Shown here: positions 15,893 through 23,500 of the stretch, piece by piece
Layout: every line of letters starts with the position of its first letter
Position numbering within the stretch: the first letter of the stretch is position 1
DNA from: Spirochaetales bacterium
Lineage (GTDB): Bacteria; Spirochaetota; Spirochaetia; DSM-27196; Alkalispirochaetaceae
Direction: 5' to 3'
Assembly: GCA_028282545.1 (NCBI GenBank)
Contig: JANQHT010000079.1
Location: 1 to 64,000 of the forward strand
DNA length: 64,000 bases
The notes under the pieces: model-generated
The model's input: only the letters and a program-made list of their open reading frames with translations
Database searches by the model: none
What the model was told of the DNA's origin: nothing
Translations under genes and position numbers: made by a program

Positions 15893-17169
15893 TGGTGCTG
15901 CTGTTGTTGAGTCTTGTCGTCTGCCTCGTTATCGGCATCCCCATCGCGTTTTCGCTCGGTGTCTCGGCGTTGAGCTATTTCCTCGTGTATCGTCCGGAAC
16001 TCTTGAGCATCCTTCCGCAGCGCGTCTTCTCCGGATTCAACAGCGAAGCGATGATCGCGTTGCCGCTCTTTATCCTGATGGGCCGCATGATGAACGATAG
16101 TGGGATCACTCGCCGAATCATCGACTTCAGTAACCTTATCTTTGGAAAGTTCAAAGGTGGCCTGGGCGGTATCAACGTCTTCGCGAGTATGATCTTCGGC
16201 GGGATCTCCGGTTCGTCCTCCTCCGACACCGCCTCCGTGGGAGCCATCCTGATCCCGGAAATGCACGAGCGAGGCTACCCGCTCGAATTCGCATCGGGAA
16301 TAACGGTCGCGTCGTCGACGATGGGCATGATCATCCCGCCAAGCGTGCCGATGATCCTGTTCAGCGTTATTGCCGAGGAATCGGTGGGCAAACTCTTTCT
16401 GGCGGGTGCAATCCCGGGGCTCCTCATCGGTGTGTTCCAACTGGTCATCAACTTCGTCCTGTCGTACCGTCGCGACTACCCGCGGGAAGAGTTCACCTAC
16501 TCGTGGAAGTTCATCGTCACCACGGTTCGAACCTCGTTGATCGCTCTGATCATGCCCGTATTTGTCGTGGGGACGGTGGTTTTCGGCGTCGCCACGGCCA
16601 ACGAGTCGGCGGCGTTCGGAGTGATGTACGCCTTGCTTATCGGTGTCTTTATCTTTCGGGGTATTCCCGTTCGCACGATTCCGCGCCTTTTTCTGGAAGC
16701 GATCAAAACGTGCTCCTCGATCATGGTCATCATTGCGATATCGCAGCTGTACATTTGGATCCTGGCACTCGAACACGTTCCCCAGGATCTGGCGGCGTTC
16801 GTCGTCAGTTTTGATCTTGCGCCCACGATGCTGCTTACGACGATCATGGTGATCATTTTGATCGCAGGGACGTTCATCGACGTCAGCCCGGCAATCTTGT
16901 TAATCACCCCGGTGTTCTTGCCCGCGGCAGTCGCGGTTGGAGTCTCGCCGTTGCAGTTCGGCGCACTCCTGATCGCGGGACTGGCAGTTGGAGCGGTTAC
17001 GCCACCGGTCGGGACGTGCCTGAACGTTGCCGCGGCAATTTCAAAACTGGGTATTGGACGGATTTTTCGCGGCGCTTCGCCGTTCCTTGCGGGGAACGTC
17101 CTGACGCTGATTCTGGTATGTTTCGTGCCGCCAATCACGCTCTGGCTGCCGCACATCTTTTATCGATAG
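15892..17169 (+). CDS. dctM: TRAP transporter large permease (DctM)
   Basis: 425 residues, the usual DctM length, with about 12 hydrophobic segments. ALPLFILMGRMMNDSGI, FGGISGSSSSDTASVGAI and IIPPSVPMILF are typical conserved stretches, as is GAVTPPVGTCLNVA near the end, which belongs to the sodium-binding core in structurally known TRAP proteins. It forms the sodium-driven transport channel, working with DctQ and the DctP binding protein. Seventy-four bases separate it from the dehydrogenase gene that follows in the same operon. Confidence 0.93.
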   Translation: MVLLLLSLVVCLVIGIPIAFSLGVSALSYFLVYRPELLSILPQRVFSGFNSEAMIALPLFILMGRMMNDSGITRRIIDFSNLIFGKFKGGLGGINVFASMIFGGISGSSSSDTASVGAILIPEMHERGYPLEFASGITVASSTMGMIIPPSVPMILFSVIAEESVGKLFLAGAIPGLLIGVFQLVINFVLSYRRDYPREEFTYSWKFIVTTVRTSLIALIMPVFVVGTVVFGVATANESAAFGVMYALLIGVFIFRGIPVRTIPRLFLEAIKTCSSIMVIIAISQLYIWILALEHVPQDLAAFVVSFDLAPTMLLTTIMVIILIAGTFIDVSPAILLITPVFLPAAVAVGVSPLQFGALLIAGLAVGAVTPPVGTCLNVAAAISKLGIGRIFRGASPFLAGNVLTLILVCFVPPITLWLPHIFYR

Positions 17170-17243
17170 TCGTTAGCGCGGTGTTTTCGCCGCCGGCAAC
17201 ACAATCTGAAGTCCTTCTGGGCACATTCGCATAGGAGAAACGC

Positions 17244-18134
17244 ATGAAAAAGGTCGGAATTGTCGGATTGGGCGACATGGGGATCGGACTGTCTCAAAAC
17301 CTCGTCAAAGCGGGTTTTTCGCTGACCGGGTTTGATCTGAGCCAGGAGCGCCTGGATATGCTCAAAGGGATGGGCGGGGTTCCCGCCTCCTCTCTGGCGG
17401 AAGTGGGTACGGCGAGTGACGTGGTGTTTGTCATGGTTCTCAACGGAACCCAAGTGCAATCGGTCATTCTAAGCGAAGGTGGACTCGCCGACTCGATGGC
17501 CGCCGGGAGCTGCATCATCGTTTCAGCGACGATCAAGCCCTCCGAGATCATGGCGGTCGCACCGGTGGTCAAGGAAAAGGGTATCAAGCTGATCGATAGT
17601 CCGGTCAGCGGAGGAAAGGGCGGAGCGGACAACGGAACGCTCACCATGATGGTGGCGGCGCCCAAGGAGGACTTTGACGCCTTTCAGGACGTTTTCCAGG
17701 CCGTCGGCAGGGACATCTTCCACGTGGGGACCGAGGCGGGCCAGGGGCAAACGATCAAAGGCGCCCTTCAGGCACTCATCGGTGCGAGTTTCACCGCGAT
17801 TTTCGAAGCGATGGTATTGGGCACCAAGGCCGGTGCGGATCCGCGCAAACTCTACGAGGTCTTTTGCTCGAGCGCGGTCGGGAGCAACTTGGTCAAGAAC
17901 TGCGGGGAACTCATCCTTCAGCGAAAGTTTGAGAAGACCGGCAGCCACATCGGGACGATGTTCAAAGATATCGGCATCTCCATGAGCATGGCTCGGGAAA
18001 ATGGATGCGCCATGTTTACGACCGCCGCCGCATTTGAGCTCTTTCAGTCAGGGATTTCTCTCTTCCCTGAAGGCGACAACTGGTCAATCGTCAAGTTGCT
18101 CGAACAGATCGCAGGGACCGAGGTCAAGGGCTAA
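17244..18134 (+). CDS. 3-hydroxyisobutyrate dehydrogenase-type oxidoreductase
   Basis: 296 residues of the beta-hydroxyacid dehydrogenase family. VGIVGLGDMGIGLSQNL is the NAD(P)-binding turn, IDSPVSGGKGGADNGTL is the substrate-binding signature and GQTIKGALQALIG contains the catalytic Lys. Family members include tartronate-semialdehyde reductase (GarR), 3-hydroxyisobutyrate dehydrogenase and L-threonate dehydrogenase. A strong ribosome site (AGGAGAAACGC) precedes the ATG. Coupled to a TRAP importer and an isomerase, oxidation of a hydroxy or sugar acid is the best guess. The usual Asn-Asn after the catalytic Lys is not present, which is unusual. Confidence 0.87.
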   Translation: MKKVGIVGLGDMGIGLSQNLVKAGFSLTGFDLSQERLDMLKGMGGVPASSLAEVGTASDVVFVMVLNGTQVQSVILSEGGLADSMAAGSCIIVSATIKPSEIMAVAPVVKEKGIKLIDSPVSGGKGGADNGTLTMMVAAPKEDFDAFQDVFQAVGRDIFHVGTEAGQGQTIKGALQALIGASFTAIFEAMVLGTKAGADPRKLYEVFCSSAVGSNLVKNCGELILQRKFEKTGSHIGTMFKDIGISMSMARENGCAMFTTAAAFELFQSGISLFPEGDNWSIVKLLEQIAGTEVKG

Positions 18135-18144
18135 GGAGATACCG

Positions 18145-19017
18145 ATGGCAGGACTAAAACTCGGCATTATTTCGGATGGAATCAGCCAGGACCCGGACGT
18201 TGCACTGCGGTTCTGCGCAGAGGAAGGGATCGAATACGCGGACTTCCAGTTCGTGTGGAACACGGAGATCGGCGACCATTCACCGGACCAGGTAAAAACG
18301 CTAAAAAAACTCACCAAGGAGTACGGCGTCAAGGTCGGGTGTCTGACACGCCATAACTTTGCCGGTCTACCCGCCAAAATGGAAACGCTCCAGAGTGATG
18401 ATTTCAAACGGCACATGGAGAAGTACAAACACTGCTTTGAGGTCGCGAACGAGTTGGAATGCCCCATCGTACGTATCATGAGCACTCGGAAAGAGATGAT
18501 CCTCTTTGGTTCGCACGGCGCCGAACAGTGGGTTACCGCCAAGGGCGCCTGGGACGCACAGGTCGAGATGTACCGAGAACCGGTCGCCTACGCGGAGAAG
18601 ATGGGGACGACGATCGTTACGGAGAACTGCAACGGCGGTCAGGTAACGTCGAACATCCTTGCGGTCAAGCTGGTGAAAGCGATCGGATCAGACATCCTGA
18701 AGATACTGTGGGATCCCTGTAACGCATTGTACTGCACCGAGCGTCCCTATCCGGAAGGGTACGAGCGCGGCCGCGACTACTTTGGTCACATCCACATCAA
18801 GGACGCCAATATAGACGTTGCCGGCGCGACGGTGGAGTTCCGCTCCCTGGGAACCGGCGATATGGCACCGTACCTGTTGGACATTGCGAATGCACTAAAA
18901 GCAGACGGCTACGACGGCGTCGTCTCCCTGGAGGCGAACTACCGGCCGGTCGGCGGTGATTTCATCGACGGGACCCGGTCGTCGATCGGGCATTTCAAGC
19001 GAGTTTTCGGAGCGTAA
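18145..19017 (+). CDS. Sugar isomerase/epimerase, xylose isomerase-like TIM barrel
   Basis: 290 residues of the AP endonuclease 2 / xylose isomerase-like superfamily. Metal-ligand positions can be seen in order: Glu in VTENCNGGQV, Asp in ILWDPCNALY, His in GHIHIKDAN and Glu in VSLEANYRP. These enzymes epimerise or isomerise keto sugars, or dehydrate inosose-type compounds. ATG 18145 has AAGGAGAT just upstream; the frame is open further 5' but there it overlaps the preceding gene. It follows the dehydrogenase by ten bases and is part of the TRAP operon. Confidence 0.87.
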   Translation: MAGLKLGIISDGISQDPDVALRFCAEEGIEYADFQFVWNTEIGDHSPDQVKTLKKLTKEYGVKVGCLTRHNFAGLPAKMETLQSDDFKRHMEKYKHCFEVANELECPIVRIMSTRKEMILFGSHGAEQWVTAKGAWDAQVEMYREPVAYAEKMGTTIVTENCNGGQVTSNILAVKLVKAIGSDILKILWDPCNALYCTERPYPEGYERGRDYFGHIHIKDANIDVAGATVEFRSLGTGDMAPYLLDIANALKADGYDGVVSLEANYRPVGGDFIDGTRSSIGHFKRVFGA

Positions 19018-19031
19018 CGCGGGTTTCGATC

Positions 19032-19060
19032 CACCGCCGGCCGCGCCTCGGCCGGCGGTG
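19032..19060 (+). other. Strong intra-operon hairpin
   Basis: CACCGCCGGCC (19032-19042) and GGCCGGCGGTG (19050-19060) make a perfect 11-bp GC-rich stem with a 7-base loop in the 67-base gap between the isomerase and the URO-D-like gene. TTCACTC follows rather than a T run, so it may attenuate or protect the upstream message rather than end it. Confidence 0.5.
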
Positions 19061-19084
19061 TTCACTCACCGTAAGGTACAAAAA

Positions 19085-20245
19085 ATGGCCAGACAACCGA
19101 TCATCGACCAAAACCACGTTGCCGGCGTCATAGCGCGTCACGCCGATTTTTGGAAGCATACCGACTCCACCGGTATTCTGAGGTATACCGGGATCTATTC
19201 ACAATCGACGCCGATAGCGCTTCCCCAAATGAACGGTTCGACGATTACCGATGAAAGGAACATAGAGCCGCGAATGGTGAACCCCGATCTCTTGATCGAC
19301 GCCATTGAGCGGTTGGATGTATCCGAACTCGATGCCTCACTTGCTTTGAGGGGCGAGTACAACGTTACCGCCGGCCAGGGCGATTTTTTGCCCCTCGGGT
19401 GGGTCCTCATGAAGATGCCCTGGATCGAGGCGATGCTTGGCTGCCGGATCGAAATAACCTCAGGACAGATCTGGGACAAGGAATACCCTGGGGATCCGGA
19501 AGAGGTAGCGTCGGCAACGACGAGCTTCGAAAACAACCCGTGGCTCGAGTTGTACGTGGAGTTCATCAAAAAGATGCAGGAGCGCCTTGGAGAGAGGTTC
19601 TTCGTCTCATCCACCGGCAACCAGCGGGGCGTATCCGATCTCGCGGCAGCGGTAATGGGTGTATCAGAGGCTGCGATGGGATGGCTCGACGATCCCGCAT
19701 GTATGCGCCGACTGCTGCGCAGGTGTACCGACGCAGTGTTGACCCTTGTGGAACGGACGAACAGCGTTATCAAACCCACCGAGAACGGGTATCCGACCAA
19801 GTGGGGGCTCTGGTGTCCGAACAAAGTCACCTGCACCCAAGCCGACCATTCGAGTTTCGTTTCGCCCGAGGTGTATCGGGAACAGATACTGCCCTTTGAC
19901 CGGGAAGTGTTTCAAAGCAGCCCGATGTCGATCATGCACATTCACAACAACGGACTCCACCACGCGCCGGCGTTGGTGGAGGTGCCGGAACTCGATGCAA
20001 TTCAATGCTGGTTGGATCCCTACCCTCTGGGCGAACGCAAATCCTACGAGGTCAAGATGCTCCGGATGATCGCCGAACACAAACCGCTCATCGTCGATGT
20101 CTATCAGAACGACACAGCCGAAAACGAGTGGTTACTGGACCAATTGCCGAGGCGATCGCTCTTCTTCAAGACGTGGGTCGACGGCGACGTCTTTGCATCG
20201 CTGCCGGAGGACTACCCGGGCACGCAACTCTGGCTGCGGGGGTAA
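19085..20245 (+). CDS. Uroporphyrinogen decarboxylase-like (URO-D family) protein
   Basis: 386 residues. The fold call rests on the TIM-barrel pattern and on MSIMHIHNNGLHHAPALVEV and DAIQCWLDPYPLG, which resemble the C-terminal part of URO-D family proteins of unknown function found in sugar clusters. It lacks the N-terminal RQAGRYLPEY signature of true HemE, so haem synthesis is unlikely. Other members are corrinoid or cobalamin-dependent methyltransferases, but no corrinoid protein gene is adjacent. ATG 19085 is chosen because earlier starts overlap the upstream gene and hairpin. The last gene of the TRAP operon; its role in the pathway is unknown. Confidence 0.75.
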   Translation: MARQPIIDQNHVAGVIARHADFWKHTDSTGILRYTGIYSQSTPIALPQMNGSTITDERNIEPRMVNPDLLIDAIERLDVSELDASLALRGEYNVTAGQGDFLPLGWVLMKMPWIEAMLGCRIEITSGQIWDKEYPGDPEEVASATTSFENNPWLELYVEFIKKMQERLGERFFVSSTGNQRGVSDLAAAVMGVSEAAMGWLDDPACMRRLLRRCTDAVLTLVERTNSVIKPTENGYPTKWGLWCPNKVTCTQADHSSFVSPEVYREQILPFDREVFQSSPMSIMHIHNNGLHHAPALVEVPELDAIQCWLDPYPLGERKSYEVKMLRMIAEHKPLIVDVYQNDTAENEWLLDQLPRRSLFFKTWVDGDVFASLPEDYPGTQLWLRG

Positions 20246-20284
20246 TAACCGCCGCGGCGCGAAACAATGAGCGATCGCACCGGT

Positions 20285-20737
20285 TTACGATGCGCTTCGG
20301 AGCGCATAAAGCTCCTCTTCCGAGATTTCGATCTGCATCTCGCTTCCGTTCACAATCGCCGTGAGATCGATGCCGTCCATGTTGGTCACGTCGGTGATCT
20401 CGAAGATGAGCGTTTCCACCGGTCCACCGGTGAGTTGAAGGTCGCACTTCATGACACCCTCGACGTTCTCGACCTTGCCTGAGACGGCCGTGTATTCTAC
20501 GTCGTCAACCTCAGATATGTCGAAGTCCTGGAGCTCCATCGTCATCATGTCGTCGCTGAGGACCACGCCCTCCGGCGCGTCACCAAAGGCGGCGCTGAAC
20601 GACGCCATCATGACGGAGGTAAATCCGACAAGGAACGCCTCCTCCGCTTCGTCCTGGGAAACCGACGAGCTACCGCTGCAACCGGAAAGTAGAACGGCTG
20701 CCATTGCCGCGACGACTACCAACGCTCGCTTGCTCAC
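20285..20737 (-). CDS. Small lipoprotein of unknown function
   Basis: 150 residues. MSKRALVVVAAMAAVLLSGC is a signal peptide ending in a lipobox (LLSGC) with Cys20 as the lipid anchor. After a short Ser/Gly/Val linker the rest is acidic, with beta-strand periodicity (MMTMELQDFDISEVDDVEYT, LIFEITDVTNMDGIDL). No catalytic motif or known family was recognised. It is preceded by an AAGGAGTTAC ribosome site and lies alone between a convergent plus-strand operon and a minus-strand glycosyltransferase. Confidence 0.75.
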   Translation of the reverse strand: MSKRALVVVAAMAAVLLSGCSGSSSVSQDEAEEAFLVGFTSVMMASFSAAFGDAPEGVVLSDDMMTMELQDFDISEVDDVEYTAVSGKVENVEGVMKCDLQLTGGPVETLIFEITDVTNMDGIDLTAIVNGSEMQIEISEEELYALRSAS

Positions 20738-20797
20738 CTGTAACTCCTTGGAAAACGCAGATAGCGTGAGTGTTGGTCCGCAAATGTAAGAATCGCG

Positions 20798-22225
20798 TCA
20801 GCTTTCCGTGTGTTGTCCACGAGGACGAGCGAACGATCGGTACCGATCTTCCACATCATCGACGACACGGTTCCAACTGTGAAAAACCTCTGAGGCGGCG
20901 GCGCGTCCCGCTGCATCGAGCAGGGAACCGCCGGCGCGACGATCATCAAGGAGCTGCTCGATAAGCCGCGCGATCGATTCGTCATCCGGTTCGGCGTGGA
21001 AGGAGTTCCGGCCGTCGCTGGTACCCCCGGCGGCGTGGCTACCCGCTGCGAGGAGCGCCGGCGTTCGAAATGCAGCCGCCTCCTTCACAACGAGGGGATC
21101 GTTGTCGTAGACGGACGGAAAGAGGAAAAGATCGGATGCGGCGTACAAATCCCCCAGACGCGTGCGATCGTACTCTGCGCCCAGGAAACGTACGGAACGT
21201 TCGATGCCGTTCCGGCGGATCGCCTTTTCGAACCGGTCCCGATCCGGCCCTTCGCCTACGATTACCAGGCGCCAATCATCGCGCGAGCGCAGCCGTGCGA
21301 GCGCATCCAACGTCACGTCGATGTTCTTCGTACGGTTCAGCCTTCCAACAAACAGAAAGAGCGCCGGTCCCTTCTTAGCGATCGGTTCTTCAAAGGCGCG
21401 GGCGATCCTCTCGCGTCCGGCCGCCGCCCGTCGCGGCAACTCGGCATTGTCGGGCGGATCGAGGTCACTCCCGTTGGGAACGACGTCAATGGCGCCGGCA
21501 AAGCCGTAGCTCCGAAGCGTCTCCGCCGTTCCCGCGTTTGGTACCCACACCTGATCCGCCGAGTCGAAGTGGCGTCGGATCACACGAATGATCTGTTTCA
21601 CCACCGTATCCGGGAGATTTCGCTGCAGGTCCAGGTGGAACTTGGTGTGCAGGGTCGCGACGAGCACCGCCGGCACTCCAGCGCGGCGGAGGCGCGACCG
21701 GATACGGCGCGCCAGAACACCGCTGGAAAAGGGCGCATGGGCGTGAATGACTACCGTCGGTGCGCGATCTCGATCGATACCGCGACTCCCCAGGGGGCTC
21801 ACGGCACTTCGCGTGGTACCGATTATGCGTCGTATCGGTTTGATCGTTGCCCTGAGTGACCGGCGGCGCGATTCAGCCGACGTTTCCGGGACTGTCCACG
21901 GTTGGACTGCGTCGGCACCGACGTGTTCACCGAGCCAGTCCCAAAGGCGGTACCGGAACAGGGGATCGAGATCGGGGGCACCGCCGCGATAGGGGTGCCA
22001 GCCGGGTATCGCAACGGAGGCGTACCGAAATACCGGGAACTCGTCCAGGTCAACATAGGAAGGGACACCCGGAGCCGCGACGGCCACAGCGCACCCCCGC
22101 TGACCGAGAAGTCGCGCGTAGTTTTCCACGCAAACGGCTACACCGTCGGTGAGGGGTTTATAGGAGTCGTTGAGTTGGAGAACGACGATTTGTCGTTGCG
22201 GCGGGCCGCATGCTGAAACGGACAC
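20798..22225 (-). CDS. Glycosyltransferase family 4 (GT-B fold)
   Basis: 475 residues. The N-terminal acceptor domain has the glycine-rich loop after the first strand (VVLQLNDSYKPLTDGVAVCV). The C-terminal domain has VVPNGSDL, FLFVGRLNRTKNIDVTLDAL, LVIVGEGPDRDRFE, the VRFLGAEYDRTRLGDLYAAS block and FPSVYDNDPLVVKEAAAF, the E-x7-E-like nucleotide-sugar motif of retaining GT4 enzymes. An insert of about 45 basic residues separates two halves of the N-terminal domain. It probably adds a hexose to a lipid or surface glycan. The genes beside it do not form a polysaccharide cluster, so the acceptor is unknown. Confidence 0.88.
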   Translation of the reverse strand: MSVSACGPPQRQIVVLQLNDSYKPLTDGVAVCVENYARLLGQRGCAVAVAAPGVPSYVDLDEFPVFRYASVAIPGWHPYRGGAPDLDPLFRYRLWDWLGEHVGADAVQPWTVPETSAESRRRSLRATIKPIRRIIGTTRSAVSPLGSRGIDRDRAPTVVIHAHAPFSSGVLARRIRSRLRRAGVPAVLVATLHTKFHLDLQRNLPDTVVKQIIRVIRRHFDSADQVWVPNAGTAETLRSYGFAGAIDVVPNGSDLDPPDNAELPRRAAAGRERIARAFEEPIAKKGPALFLFVGRLNRTKNIDVTLDALARLRSRDDWRLVIVGEGPDRDRFEKAIRRNGIERSVRFLGAEYDRTRLGDLYAASDLFLFPSVYDNDPLVVKEAAAFRTPALLAAGSHAAGGTSDGRNSFHAEPDDESIARLIEQLLDDRRAGGSLLDAAGRAAASEVFHSWNRVVDDVEDRYRSFARPRGQHTES

Positions 22226-22241
22226 GTCGCAACCCCTGTTT

Positions 22242-22397
22242 CTACCGTTGATCGTCGCGGCGGACCGTCGTCTGGACGGATTTCTTCTGTGTGTGTTTTC
22301 GCAAGCGCTCCAAAGCGGGATATGTTCGCCAGCCGATGATCACCCCAACTGCCAGTGTCATGAGTACGTATCCAATGTGATCGACCAATATCTGCAT
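22242..22397 (-). CDS. Possible 51-residue single-pass membrane protein
   Basis: A short frame between the glycosyltransferase and the acyltransferase-like gene: ATG at 22397, TAG at 22242-22244. The product has one hydrophobic segment (IGYVLMTLAVGVIIGW) followed by a basic tail rich in Lys, Arg, Thr and Gln, an orientation that would leave the tail in the cytoplasm. It fits tightly between its neighbours (19 bases after one, 16 before the next), which favours a real operon member. The ribosome site is poor (GGAGTAGGGG lies about 18 bases upstream), and no family is recognised. Confidence 0.4.
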   Translation of the reverse strand: MQILVDHIGYVLMTLAVGVIIGWRTYPALERLRKHTQKKSVQTTVRRDDQR

Positions 22398-22416
22398 ACG
22401 TGGAATATACGTGCCC

Positions 22417-23310
22417 CTACTCCGGAATTTCCACTAGACCGTGTTCGCGCAGGATCGTTTCGGGGATCTGAGGCGGGTTGACCAACCGCCGCGGGTCCTG
22501 AACCAGATCGCGAAACATCTGGAGCGATTTCGCCGCGTAGTACCCCTCGCTCACGCGGTCATCGAAGGTATATCGTACTTCCAGGGTGAGCCTGTTTTCA
22601 AGGCGCTGCGCGCCGACCGGTACGCTGACGTGACGCGGGCGGCCGATAACAAAGAAGACACTTGCGTTTCCCCACTCAAACAGGTGGTGATAGGGCGCGT
22701 CGAGTCCCACGCTGCCGAGATTCGCCACGTAGGCGGTGGCGTAGAGCGGGTCAAGCGCGATCATTCCCCGCGGCGCGATCCCGTAGTAATCGAGCAAGCG
22801 AAAGCTCCGGACAATCAGACCCAGCGCAAACCGCGGCAGGCGTGTCACAAAGCGGATTTCATGGTCGCTCGCGTTGCCGGCTGGATCGCGCGCTTGGGCC
22901 ACGTGTTCTCGGACGCGTTCGGACACGCTCGCGAGCGTGTCGAAGGGCGAGAACACCACCTTGGCGTTGGTCTCCGCTCCGTCGTCGGAGAGGCGCTTTT
23001 TCACTATGAATGAAAAGACGATCCGATTGCGCTGGTAGATGTGCCGTCCCGACACAAACCGGTTGAGTTGCGGGCGGAGTGCAACGGTCCGGACCGCCGC
23101 GGCCAGCAGAACGTGGAAGAGCGTCACCCGCTCTTCCAGCGGCCGATCACGGTTGAACTCCCGAAGAAACTCGTGAGTTGCGTCAATTTCGAGCAGTTGC
23201 GAATAGTAGATCGCCGCCTCGTTGCGACCGCGCATCACATAGGGATTGATAATCCTGAAAGGAGATAGTCCCTCGATGCGTGTTCCGTCGTATCGTTTTC
23301 TGAGCCCCAT
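22417..23310 (-). CDS. Degenerate 2-oxoacid dehydrogenase E2-like acyltransferase
   Basis: About 297 residues matching the catalytic domain of the E2/chloramphenicol acetyltransferase superfamily, without lipoyl or subunit-binding domains. GLRKRYDGTRI and FHVLLAAAVRTVALRPQLNR are typical, and LTLEVRYTFDDRVSEGYYAA is the active-site block. In E2 enzymes this block reads DHRxxDG; here the catalytic His is Asp (about residue 251) and the Asp is Glu (255). The protein may therefore be inactive or use other chemistry. ATG 23310 gives the family-like N-terminus; ATG 23331 is the alternative. It may form an operon with the micro-ORF and glycosyltransferase downstream, perhaps acting on a lipid or glycan. 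Confidence 0.78.
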   Translation of the reverse strand: MGLRKRYDGTRIEGLSPFRIINPYVMRGRNEAAIYYSQLLEIDATHEFLREFNRDRPLEERVTLFHVLLAAAVRTVALRPQLNRFVSGRHIYQRNRIVFSFIVKKRLSDDGAETNAKVVFSPFDTLASVSERVREHVAQARDPAGNASDHEIRFVTRLPRFALGLIVRSFRLLDYYGIAPRGMIALDPLYATAYVANLGSVGLDAPYHHLFEWGNASVFFVIGRPRHVSVPVGAQRLENRLTLEVRYTFDDRVSEGYYAAKSLQMFRDLVQDPRRLVNPPQIPETILREHGLVEIPE

Positions 23311-23500
23311 ACAATGTTCCGCCGCTTGCATCGTAGCTGGAAGCCTGCGGTGCGGTCAAAGGGCCGTTGTCTAAGATTTCGGCGTTTTTTTCCAGTTTCC
23401 TGTTGCAGTTACCGATACCTGTCAATATAGTGGTCTTCGTCCATTTGAACGCGGTGAAACGCTACATATGGTGTTGTCCGACGAAACTGGGAGGAAACGA

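Noticed and set aside
15763-16776. A 337-codon minus-strand frame
   Set aside because: Antisense to dctQ/dctM; Asp/His/Arg-rich composition is a mirror of hydrophobic codons.
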